In this document: piece by piece, positions 17,208-25,389 of the stretch
Layout of the letters: each line of letters starts with the position of its first letter
Numbering within the stretch: the stretch's first letter is position 1
Program-made: the position numbers and the translations under genes
Source of the DNA: JBMNGN01 sp050949865
GTDB lineage: Bacteria; Bacillota; Syntrophomonadia; Syntrophomonadales; Syntrophomonadaceae
NCBI GenBank assembly: GCA_050949865.1
Contig: JBMNGN010000005.1
Span: 1-64,000 of the forward strand
Direction of reading: 5' to 3'
Length of the DNA stretch: 64,000 nt
The notes under the pieces: model-generated
The model's input: the letters and a program-made list of their open reading frames with translations, nothing else
What the model was told of the DNA's origin: nothing
The model's database searches: none

Positions 17208-19565
17208 TTAGTTGCGAATTACAACGTCTGTTTGAAGCTTAATATTGGTATGCCAGAAGTTATATTCATCTAGCTTTTGGTTTGCTTCATTATAAACAGG
17301 TTTTGTTCCGGTCGGGTCCTTAATAGTTACAATGAGGCAGAACTCTTGGCTTGGTACAGTACCTTCCATTTGAGACTTAACTTCGATGTGATCTCTGTAA
17401 AGACCTTTTATATACAGATACCAATTCTTGTCTTTCGTTAAGTACTTAAGCTGGTTACCATCAGTCATTTCAGATAAGTCGACTGCATACTTCTTTACAG
17501 GATAATACTTATCTCCATACTTAATCAGTAATCTTTCTTTCAGAGCAAATTCATCCGTATTGCTTCTCATTTTCTTCTTGCTGTAATAATCTTCAAGAAG
17601 CACATTCTGAGAACCATCTCGTCCTACTGGATTAAGAATATTTCTTTTGGATGTATCCCTATCCTTCTTAGCATCATATGTACCCATTTTAATATCTACA
17701 TTAGATTGGCAATACTCTGCTCTCTGTGTCGAGTCAAGAATTGGGTTGTATACCAAAGTTACAATGATTTGTCCCGTAAAGTAATCTCCATCCACAAGAC
17801 ATTCAGGCATAGGAAAGTCCATTATATCAATGTACTCACCCTTTGCAATTTCATCACGCAAGATCAAGGTAACTTCGTGAGGTGAATTATATAAAATTTC
17901 TCTTACAGGCTGTGGTTTCCCGAATCCCACTTGATTTACTCTTTCAGTTACTGGAACTCTTAGATTTTCTGAATAACTTGCAGAATGGACAATCAAGGCC
18001 TTGATTAATAAGGGATCAAACTCTTCTTCCATTTCTTGATGTAAACCTGCCGCGAGTGATGCAATGCGAGGTGTAGAATAACTTGTACCCACTGATTGAC
18101 AGATTGCACCATCCAATCCGAATGATCTCACCCCTGTTATAACCATCCTTCCTGAAGCATCTACACCAGCATTTCCGCCATAATGTACTATTTCTGGTTT
18201 AATGATGTAGGATGGTCCACGACCAATTCTTGTAAATGGTGATGGATTATCAACCTCAGCTAAATCTAGTGCGGATTTTTTATGTGCAATAGATCCTACC
18301 ACTATAGACCTTACACTGTCAGCGCCTTGATGGATCTTCCCTTTTGGATGACCCATCTTAAAATTTTTACAGTTTCCCGCAGATTTACAGATTAAAACTC
18401 CATACTGATCCTGCAAAGCATCTAGTGCAACAGCAAAATCGGAGAAGCTATATTCATCCACTTCATTGATAATGCTAATTGACAGATTCCACACTTTCAC
18501 ATCTCTGTGATGGGCTTTGACAGCCTCTTGGATGTTTCGAATTAACTCATCTTCTTCGATGCCCTCCTTATCAGTATCTGGATAAACACAAGCATCCAGG
18601 ACTTTAACACCTTCAGTACCTACCCACTTTTTTCCTTCCAAGTGATCACCATAGATGACTACTCCTGAAACAAAAGTTCCATGATCTTTTTTTACATAAG
18701 GTTCTGGATATGCAGTATATCGCTCTTCTACAAGCCATGGTTTCACATGTGGAATATCAGCTATTCCGTTATCTAAAATGCCCACTATCGCATACTTTTT
18801 TCCTTCTTTAGGAGTTAAAATGTTAAGCGTTGCTTCATCTTTTTCCATATCAAGAGCAACTGTATATTTTGGCATAGGCTCGATGGAAAAAATAGCTTCA
18901 AAGATTTCATTTTTATTAAGAGTCATAAACTCATCAAGTTTAACACCCTTAACATTGTAGACTACATGGCTTGGTGAATAATTGGTTCTGATTACTTCGT
19001 GGCCAATTTGCTTCATTGATCTTTCAAAGTAGTTTCTAATTGCTGTATTTTGCTCGTAATTTTGAAAATCAATGAGTTTAACTTTATAGTCAACAGACTC
19101 AGCAATTTCGCTCTTGGCAATTATAGGTTCAAAGTCAGATATGTTTTCAATTGCAGATATTGCGTGGGCATATCGCTGAGTATTCTTTAAGCGCTCAAGT
19201 ATTTTATCTACTTCTCGAGAGTCATCTACTTTGATAATTAGCTCATCTTCATCCGCCAATCCTAATACATTATTATCTGTACCAGTCCTAAATAAGTTGC
19301 TCACTTCACGTCTATGGGTTTTTGCCGTTGCATCGTCGATAATTCTAGTCTTGAAAACGAATGGAATTAAAGAGTTATCCCTTTCCTTCTTTAACACTTT
19401 CGTCCTAAACTCCTGAAATGTATCAACAAAAACTCTGGACTTGATCTGTAGTTCTTCTGGACTTAATACGAATTTAGGTGGATCTCCTCCTCCACCAGCT
19501 TCAACTCTCATATTGTCTACTTCTCTTTTAGCAAAAAATTTAATTGGTAATCTTTCATCAGCCAT
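17208..19565 (-). CDS. Subtilisin-like serine protease (S8), paired with AAA ATPase
   Basis: 785 residues. The subtilase core occupies about residues 260-560, with all three catalytic residues visible: Asp in YAIVGILDNGIAD, His in KKDHGTFVSGVV, and Ser in VGTSYSTPRIASLAAG; the oxyanion Asn is in KSAGNCKNF. There is no signal peptide, so it is probably cytoplasmic. About 255 residues precede the core and about 225 follow it, neither matching a family I can name. The start lies 19 bp after the AAA ATPase stop, in the same operon. Protease plus AAA ATPase pairs of this kind recur near restriction systems; a defence role is inference. Confidence 0.85.
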   Translation of the reverse strand: MADERLPIKFFAKREVDNMRVEAGGGGDPPKFVLSPEELQIKSRVFVDTFQEFRTKVLKKERDNSLIPFVFKTRIIDDATAKTHRREVSNLFRTGTDNNVLGLADEDELIIKVDDSREVDKILERLKNTQRYAHAISAIENISDFEPIIAKSEIAESVDYKVKLIDFQNYEQNTAIRNYFERSMKQIGHEVIRTNYSPSHVVYNVKGVKLDEFMTLNKNEIFEAIFSIEPMPKYTVALDMEKDEATLNILTPKEGKKYAIVGILDNGIADIPHVKPWLVEERYTAYPEPYVKKDHGTFVSGVVIYGDHLEGKKWVGTEGVKVLDACVYPDTDKEGIEEDELIRNIQEAVKAHHRDVKVWNLSISIINEVDEYSFSDFAVALDALQDQYGVLICKSAGNCKNFKMGHPKGKIHQGADSVRSIVVGSIAHKKSALDLAEVDNPSPFTRIGRGPSYIIKPEIVHYGGNAGVDASGRMVITGVRSFGLDGAICQSVGTSYSTPRIASLAAGLHQEMEEEFDPLLIKALIVHSASYSENLRVPVTERVNQVGFGKPQPVREILYNSPHEVTLILRDEIAKGEYIDIMDFPMPECLVDGDYFTGQIIVTLVYNPILDSTQRAEYCQSNVDIKMGTYDAKKDRDTSKRNILNPVGRDGSQNVLLEDYYSKKKMRSNTDEFALKERLLIKYGDKYYPVKKYAVDLSEMTDGNQLKYLTKDKNWYLYIKGLYRDHIEVKSQMEGTVPSQEFCLIVTIKDPTGTKPVYNEANQKLDEYNFWHTNIKLQTDVVIRN

Positions 19566-19584
19566 TTTTACACCGCCCCTTCTT

Positions 19585-20679
19585 TCACTCTGGAGAGTTC
19601 GCTACATCTCTCACCTTCCTAATCGAAAAATCATAGTTATCGCAAATTTCCTTTTGTGTCACCCCATATTGCAACAGGTATTTAATAAAATCATTCTCAC
19701 TGATAATCTTATGGTTTCTATATAAATACACTTCATGCAATATATCCCAATTATGAGTCATATCCTTTTTGTTTATGATGGATTTCTTTATTGCGTTACT
19801 TACTACTGTTTTGACATCTGCATGGCTAATACCATCTAAGGCGGCTGCCAGCATTTCCAGTTTCTTTTCATTCTCCATCACATTACTGTTTGTATTCTTT
19901 GTATACAACTTGATCAGCTGCATGATCTCTTCTTTGTTAGGCTTCTCTAATGTAATAATCTTAGAGAATCTTCTCCAAACAGCTGGATCCAATAATTCAT
20001 GATGATTGGTTGCTGCAATTAAAATACTGTTTTGACTAAAATCATCAATATTTTGAAGCAAGCTGTTCACAACCCTTTTTAACTCTCCCAGTTCATGCTT
20101 GTCATCCCTAAGTTTTGCTACAACATCAAATTCATCAAGGAATAAGATACAGTCTCTTTTCGAAGCATAGTCGAAAATTCTCCTGATGTTCTTTGCTGTG
20201 CTTCCTAAGAGTGATGAGACCAGACCATCAAGTCTAACGGTCACAAGTGGTAACCCCGTCTTATATGCGATAAATCTTGCCACCGTTGTTTTCCCACACC
20301 CGGGCGGGCCATACAATAGCAATGAGCTAACCATCTCAATTCCAGCTCGTAAAATCTCATCCCTCTGCCAATAGCTTTTAATAAATTCATCGATCTCATC
20401 ATTAACATAATGCTTCAATATTGGTATCTCAAATGATTTATCCGGGATAAAGATATCAACCATCTCCATACGGCTTTCAAAATCCACTGGCTTAGTAGAA
20501 AAATCATCTAAGGAGGCCATTCTAGTTTTTTTATTCACTAATAGAGAGCGTATTTTCTTGGCTAGTAAATCATCACCAGATTTCTCCATGTTCTCTGCTA
20601 GAACTTGAGCATAATTATATACCTTCTCTTTATCACCAATCATTCCACCTTCAATTATTTTCACAATCTCTGTGTACAT
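19585..20679 (-). CDS. AAA+ ATPase paired with the subtilase
   Basis: 364 residues. A helical N-terminal domain (about 1-110) precedes a classic AAA module: Walker A YGPPGCGKTTVARF, Walker B CILFLDEFDVVA, sensor 1 ILIAATNHHELLDPAVWRRF with Arg finger residues. A C-terminal stretch (GVTQKEICDNYDFSIRKVRDV) resembles a helix-turn-helix. GGAGG precedes the ATG at 20679. It probably unfolds or presents a substrate to, or gates, the protease encoded downstream. The family (COG0464-like) is clear, the partner relation inferred. Confidence 0.85.
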   Translation of the reverse strand: MYTEIVKIIEGGMIGDKEKVYNYAQVLAENMEKSGDDLLAKKIRSLLVNKKTRMASLDDFSTKPVDFESRMEMVDIFIPDKSFEIPILKHYVNDEIDEFIKSYWQRDEILRAGIEMVSSLLLYGPPGCGKTTVARFIAYKTGLPLVTVRLDGLVSSLLGSTAKNIRRIFDYASKRDCILFLDEFDVVAKLRDDKHELGELKRVVNSLLQNIDDFSQNSILIAATNHHELLDPAVWRRFSKIITLEKPNKEEIMQLIKLYTKNTNSNVMENEKKLEMLAAALDGISHADVKTVVSNAIKKSIINKKDMTHNWDILHEVYLYRNHKIISENDFIKYLLQYGVTQKEICDNYDFSIRKVRDVANSPE

Positions 20680-21083
20680 TTTTCATTCCTCCAGACATAC
20701 ATATTCTAACCTATTGTCGTTCTCTTTGTCAATGTATTTGTTATTATTATATGCATTTCCGTTATTTATAGTCCGTTTTATGTTGTTTTAACTCCGTTAT
20801 TTGTAATTTAGACTTGATTTCGTTGCTTTTTCAGGAGTCAGTCTTTCCTCAAAATAAAAACAACCAAGAAACCTTTTTCAATAAAAGCTTCCTGGTTGAT
20901 CCATTTACACGCTTAGATTGATGTGTATAGCTGATATCTATTCATAACATCTTCTGGTATGGTAAATTTCAGTTTTTCTTTTTCATCAAGGCTTTATCAC
21001 CTGTTTCCTAAAATAACTGTAGAAAACTTCTTTTCTCTCACACATAAATTTACCTAATACAGAATTGTGACCTATACCCGATT
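20680..21083. promoter_or_regulatory. Intergenic region upstream of the AAA-protease operon
   Basis: About 400 bp without genes. It holds two copies of TCCGTTATTT(A/G)TA at about 20760 and 20790, about 30 bp apart and within 130 bp of the AAA gene start, which could be operators. A hairpin with arms CAACCA/TGGTTG near 20860-20900 may be a terminator. The rest shows nothing I can name. Confidence 0.4.
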
Positions 21084-21134
21084 TGTCGGACACACAGTAG
21101 TTAGGTAAAATAACAACTGTGGAGGGATTAACAA

Positions 21135-21422
21135 ATGGGGAACAAGGGAAAGCGTTATGACGCGGAATTTAAGGCGGATGCAGCCAGATTGGTGAAAGAA
21201 AGCGGCAGATCAGTTGCCAGTGTGGCAAAGGACCTGGGGGTGAATCCCCAAACCTTGAGAAATTGGCTACGAGATAACAAGAAACAATCTTCTGATAAAG
21301 CAAGACTAATTGAGTTGGAAGCTGAATTAAGGGCTGAAAAGCGAAGAACAGCTGACTTAGAGGAGACTGTAGCAATATTAAAAAAAGCTGCGGCCATCTT
21401 CGCGACAAACAACCGGAAGTAA
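21135..21422 (+). CDS. IS3 OrfA (transposase HTH subunit)
   Basis: 95 residues: helix-turn-helix KRYDAEFKADAARLV...GVNPQTLRNWLRD followed by a leucine zipper (LIELEAELRAEKRRTADLEE). A run of seven A (21380-21386) followed by G near its end is a slippery A-AAA-AAG site in the right phase to join orfB by a -1 shift. Confidence 0.92.
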   Translation: MGNKGKRYDAEFKADAARLVKESGRSVASVAKDLGVNPQTLRNWLRDNKKQSSDKARLIELEAELRAEKRRTADLEETVAILKKAAAIFATNNRK

Positions 21423-21451
21423 GCTATAAATTTATCAAGGAACACAGCTCC

Positions 21452-22291
21452 GTGTTTCCGGTTGAGAAGATGTGCCAGGTCCTCGAAGTATCGCGGAGCG
21501 GCTATTATGATTGGAAAGACCGGCTCCCAAGCAAACGTAAGCTTGAGAACCAAGAAATACTTAAAATTGCCCGGAAGAGCTATAAAGAATGCCATGGTAT
21601 GTGTGGTTTGGATAAACTCCTTGCTGATGTAAGAGAGAAGTTTCCCAACTGTAGCCGTAAGAGACTCTACGAAATCCAACGGAAAAACAAGTTATATGCC
21701 AAACGCAAAAAGAAATTTAAAGTAACAACGAATTCTAATCATAAACTACCAGTAACGGAAAATCTTTTAAATCAGAACTTTAAGACGGATAAACCGAATG
21801 CCGTATGGGTAACGGATATCAGCTACATATACACCTATGAAGGCTGGCTGTATCTAGCTATGATAAAAGATATATTCACCAAGGAAATAGTAGGCTGGGC
21901 AACGGATAGTAACATGAGAACAGAACTTTGTATTAAAGCCCTGGAAAATGCTGTGAGGCGGCATAAACCACCCAAGGGAATCATTCACCACTCTGATCGA
22001 GGCGTGCAATATTGCAGTAGAGAATACCAGGCAACCCTTAAGAAACACGGAATGATCTGCAGTATGAGCCGGAAAGGTAACTGCTATGATAATGCCTGTG
22101 CGGAAACGTTCTTCAGTACTATAAAATGCGAGATGCTTTACCATAAACGTTATATGACACGGGAGGAGGCCCGCTGGGACATCTTTTGGTATATAGAAGT
22201 ATTTTACAACCGTAAAAGAAGACACCAAGCGCTGGGATACCTTTCACCAGCTACATTTAGAAAAGGCTATTTAGAGCAAAAGGCGGCTTAA
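21452..22291 (+). CDS. IS3 OrfB transposase (DDE)
   Basis: 279 residues from GTG. The same frame is open further upstream through RDKQPEVSYKFIKEHSS, so the natural product is an OrfAB fusion made by -1 frameshifting at 21380-21387. Catalytic residues are in VWVTDISYI (Asp), GIIHHSDRGVQY (Asp) and NACAETFFSTIKCEM (Glu). HTH_21 region near the start (CQVLEVSRSGYYDW). Complete. Confidence 0.93.
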   Translation: MFPVEKMCQVLEVSRSGYYDWKDRLPSKRKLENQEILKIARKSYKECHGMCGLDKLLADVREKFPNCSRKRLYEIQRKNKLYAKRKKKFKVTTNSNHKLPVTENLLNQNFKTDKPNAVWVTDISYIYTYEGWLYLAMIKDIFTKEIVGWATDSNMRTELCIKALENAVRRHKPPKGIIHHSDRGVQYCSREYQATLKKHGMICSMSRKGNCYDNACAETFFSTIKCEMLYHKRYMTREEARWDIFWYIEVFYNRKRRHQALGYLSPATFRKGYLEQKAA

Positions 22292-22604
22292 AAAAGCTAG
22301 AATTATGAGATTTTGAGCAAAACTATGATTTAGTAAGAAAACCTAACTCTGGACTGTCTGTTTTATCGGGAAAACCCCATTGCTCTTCGATCCCTAGCAA
22401 AACTCTAGTAGTCTTTACCTTCAACAAACTCTCTCTTAATTCTTTCATCAAATCCTATAAATTGGGGATTATGATGGTATTGGTATCCCTAACATTTCCT
22501 TCTTCCCCTAAGCTCCATATATCCATTTCAGCCATTCTCATTAAAAATTCTGCCCGTAATAATAAAACAGTCTCCAAAAAGACTCTAGTACATCTATATC
22601 TTTT

Positions 22605-22856
22605 TTAGGTATTGCTCAAAACAAGTGAGTAGAAATCTCCATAAGTCTTCTGATTCGCTCTATCAATATATCGAGGAATGTTAAGATTAAATCTTTGGCT
22701 TTGATTGATTTCACTGTAAGGAATTATTCTCGAATATTTAGAAATTAATATAAATCCGTTGAAACAGTCCATAATTTTTCGGATATCCAGTTCACATATC
22801 AAAGCAGTATATACATTTCTCTTTTCACAAAAATCCAAAATTAGTGCACGCACCAT
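22605..22856 (-). pseudogene. hsdM: HsdM 3'-end remnant
   Basis: 83 codons remain. The block IRKIMDCF...SKYSRIIPYSEINQ followed by FNLNIPRYID is the conserved end region of HsdM methyltransferases. Stops and frameshifts follow toward 22400. It is a separate copy from the hsdM at 13337-16484, because that copy keeps the gene's first half in the same orientation at lower coordinates. It abuts boundary C, as the other hsdM abuts boundary D. Confidence 0.65.
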
Positions 22857-22873
22857 TCAGTTAGGTATTATTT

Positions 22874-23100
22874 ACATCCATCCTATCTCCTCAACCCTAC
22901 TAATTTATCTATTCTGTCCACTCACCCCTACCTAATCTCAGACTCATTTTTACCACAAAAAAACACCCTCGATATGTTTCCACGTACCAATATCGAGGGT
23001 TTAAATCGAGTTGACAGATTTACTTTTATTTTATGAAACCCAGTATTTTCAATGCTTACGAGCTTTATTTCTTAGACATCAAGACTACCGTCTCAACGTG
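22874..23100 (-). repeat. Cassette boundary C: two iterons, hairpin motif and intact RumA 3'-end copy
   Basis: Iterons begin at 22874 (ACATCCATCC) and 22905 (TTATCTATTCTG). GATATGTTTCC lies at 22971-22981 within a CCCTCGATAT hairpin. At 23065-23100 the minus strand reads CAC GTT GAG ACG GTA GTC TTG ATG TCT AAG AAA TAA, that is HVETVVLMSKK-stop, a typical RumA/RlmD C-terminus with no gene body attached. Upstream of His the frame is unrelated. This is an attachment-site remnant of a displaced rumA end. Confidence 0.85.
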
Positions 23101-23327
23101 AAGTTTTTAGGCTATTTCGCGCTTTCCCATAAACACAGTGTAAATGCTGTATTTGTGTTGGTTTGAAATCTATCCTGTCCTCTCGAGAAATAATTCTCGA
23201 TTAGGCTATTTCAGTTTTTCGCCGCTTTGACTTCCTTTAATTCGTCTTTTAAGAAAAATGTACACAAGATATAAATCTCTCTACACATATCTTTTGGCAT
23301 TACTTCATTCAGTTGACTGACTACTAA
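23101..23327. other. Gene-free stretch distal to boundary C
   Basis: Contains a hairpin (AACACAGTG...TTTGTGTT region, 23130-23160) and a duplicated TTAGGCTATTTC about 90 bp apart. No gene seen. Confidence 0.4.
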
Positions 23328-23789
23328 TTACTTCCTTTCTAAATTTAAGGAGATTTTATTGAACCTTTTCTCATTTTCGTACCAAGCGACAATACCAGCT
23401 ATTGTACCAAGAACGAAGAGAAAAAACATCAAACCTACTCTTACATTTTTAGGTAACTCCGATAAAATATAACTAGGTGTACGACCATTTACTATGAATT
23501 GGGTTCCGAATGTGATAACTAGAATTGAAAAAATAGTTCGTAAGCCATTACCAAAAATATTAAATAATTGTCCTTTTTTTCTCCTTTTTTGCCATTTATC
23601 ATAAAACCTCTTTTCTAGTAAATCATTTCTCATGATTCGAAAAATCGTAAGTGGGATAAAGGCAAGGACCACTATTATATAATACAGGCTCATGTAATAT
23701 ACATGGTTGTAGAGAGGTATGATTAATAGCATTATCAATAATAAAATCATAACAATACTTTTTCCCTTTTTTAGCTCATTTAAAAACAA
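23328..23789 (-). CDS. Small four-helix membrane protein, unknown
   Basis: 153 residues from a TTG start with AAAGG upstream. Four hydrophobic segments (about residues 14-28, 30-48, 83-100, 118-138) are separated by a basic cytoplasmic-type loop (KRFYDKWQKRRKKG). No family recognised. It lies downstream of a serine recombinase on the same strand and appears to be the only cargo of its module. Confidence 0.6.
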   Translation of the reverse strand: MFLNELKKGKSIVMILLLIMLLIIPLYNHVYYMSLYYIIVVLAFIPLTIFRIMRNDLLEKRFYDKWQKRRKKGQLFNIFGNGLRTIFSILVITFGTQFIVNGRTPSYILSELPKNVRVGLMFFLFVLGTIAGIVAWYENEKRFNKISLNLERK

Positions 23790-23900
23790 TTAAAATTTAC
23801 CTTTCCTTTCTTGTTAATGTGTATAAATATCTACCATCAATTATTCTTTATCTTGTAGTTACTGCACATAATACCACAATTGCGACCTATATCTTATTAT

Positions 23901-24824
23901 TTACTTTTTCGAACTATATTTTTTACCTTTTCGCTTACTTCCGTCTTTGCCCTTTATAACATTACTTCGTTGCTGTTTTTCAATCTGCACCGCTTGGAAA
24001 GTTTCCTTGGATATGATCGCCGGATTGTTACCCTCTGCCAGATAGTATGCATCGTGCTTTCCGTTATCCAACAACCGCACATTGCCCATATACTTTTCAT
24101 TACTTAGCATTACGTCAATTGTTCTCTTGGGCCATGTAGCCTTTCCGGTAGGCGATTTAATTCCTAGTCGTTCCAGTTCTTTCACAATTCCTAAAACACT
24201 CTTGCCTTGAAGGTAGAGGTTAAATATCAATCGGACATTTTTCGCCTTTTTCTCATCAATTGCCAGATTACCATCTGCATCATTAAAATACCCATAACAT
24301 TTTCTATTATATAACTTTGAGGTCCCTTGTGCAGCACGTTGTTTGATACCCCACTTAATATTGTCGCCACGTGATTCATTCTCTGCCTGAGCAATTGACT
24401 CTATTATTGAGATCATAAGGTCATTATCTGTATCGGCTGTATCAAGTACTTCTTGCTCAAATATGACCCGAACGCCGAGCACCCTTAGCTGGTTCAACGC
24501 ATCAAGAATCTCTACTGTGTCTCGGCCAAATCTGCTGATGCTCTTGGTTAGGATAATTTCTATATCACGTGACTTGCAATCCTTTAGCATACGGGTAAAT
24601 TCTTTACGGGAAGAACCCGTCTTGCTTGAAGCAATGTCAATATATACATCAACTAATAGCCATTTTGGATTAGCTGCAACTAATCTTGTTAGCGCTGATA
24701 CTTGGGCGGTAAGGCTTTTCAACTGATCAACACTGTTTGTACTCACGCGGCAGTAAATGCCTACGCGTTTTTCTCGCTTTGGAGGCAATGGTGGAATATA
24801 GTGTATTCTTTTATTGTCAGCCAC
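23901..24824 (-). CDS. Short serine recombinase B (resolvase plus recombinase domain, no zinc ribbon)
   Basis: 307 residues, GTG start with GGAGG upstream. The resolvase catalytic domain begins at RVGIYCRVSTNS (nucleophile Ser in CRVS), with ILTKSISRFGRDTVEILD and AQAENESRGDNIKWG. A recombinase domain (RKCYGYFNDADGNLAIDEKKA...) follows. The protein then ends in a basic tail (KRKGKKYSSKK), whereas most large serine recombinases continue into a zinc ribbon and coiled coil. Boundary B lies directly upstream. It probably catalyses insertion or excision of its module at the RumA 3' end; that is inferred from position. Confidence 0.9.
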   Translation of the reverse strand: MADNKRIHYIPPLPPKREKRVGIYCRVSTNSVDQLKSLTAQVSALTRLVAANPKWLLVDVYIDIASSKTGSSRKEFTRMLKDCKSRDIEIILTKSISRFGRDTVEILDALNQLRVLGVRVIFEQEVLDTADTDNDLMISIIESIAQAENESRGDNIKWGIKQRAAQGTSKLYNRKCYGYFNDADGNLAIDEKKAKNVRLIFNLYLQGKSVLGIVKELERLGIKSPTGKATWPKRTIDVMLSNEKYMGNVRLLDNGKHDAYYLAEGNNPAIISKETFQAVQIEKQQRSNVIKGKDGSKRKGKKYSSKK

Positions 24825-24951
24825 GATGAATCCTCCAGTTGCAAATCTTAATAGCTAACAGAAAATAATTCCTTTTTTGTAAACAGGCTAATTATCATAT
24901 CTATAGTTTTCGTTTATGTTGGTTAGTCTATTCTTCAAGTTTTTAACCCTA

Positions 24952-25227
24952 ACATCCAACCTGCTCTCACAACCCTGTATTTTTAAAAAAACATCTATTC
25001 TGCTCTGTCATTAACCCCTGACATCTAAACTGTTCTGTCAGCAATCACCTACATCTAAACCGCTCTGTCACTATGATTAAGGCTTGTATTGATATGTTCC
25101 CGCGAAGTAAAAAATCATGTTTTTCATGCTTTAGGCTCTGACCATACAATTACACAAAAGGCTTATATAGAGCCTCTCCGGAGCCCCTTTGTTAATCCCT
25201 TGTTATCAATACGCAACTCTCAACGTG
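24952..25227 (-). repeat. Cassette boundary B: four iterons, GATATGTTCC and RumA 3'-end copy
   Basis: Iterons begin at 24952, 24991, 25021 and 25051 (ACATCCAACCTG, ACATCTATTCTG, ACATCTAAACTG, ACATCTAAACCG), spaced 39, 30 and 30 bp; three continue with CTGTCA. GATATGTTCC is at 25091-25100. At 25192-25227 the minus strand encodes HVESCVLITRD-stop, very close to the current RumA end HVECVVLITRGKE. The third iteron has TGACA and TGTCA arms (25019-25040). It lies between recombinase B and the cargo of the next module. Confidence 0.85.
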
Positions 25228-25389
25228 AGATAGAGTGACTAATTTAGATGTCATTGATTCTGGCTTGAATAATCCTCACAAAGCCCGTAAAACAGCCATT
25301 CCTAGGGCTTTCATAAATTAATTTTCTTAGACATCCATCTTGAACTTCCATCATCCGGTTGGAATGGTGATATTGATGTCACATCCAAC

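Larger units (their letters stand above)
21084..22363. mobile_element. IS3-family insertion sequence
   Basis: orfA and orfB plus imperfect inverted ends. The left end contains GGACACACAGTAGTTAGGT, and the complement of the right end contains AGACAGTCCAGAGTTAGGT. The outer limits are approximate, and I could not see a convincing target duplication. It lies between the AAA-protease pair and an hsdM remnant. Confidence 0.8.

Noticed and set aside
25316..25336. TTTCTTAGACATC shared with boundary C, possibly a further RumA-end remnant
   Set aside because: Only 13 bases match, the HVE codons are absent, and no iterons or motif follow at the expected spacing.
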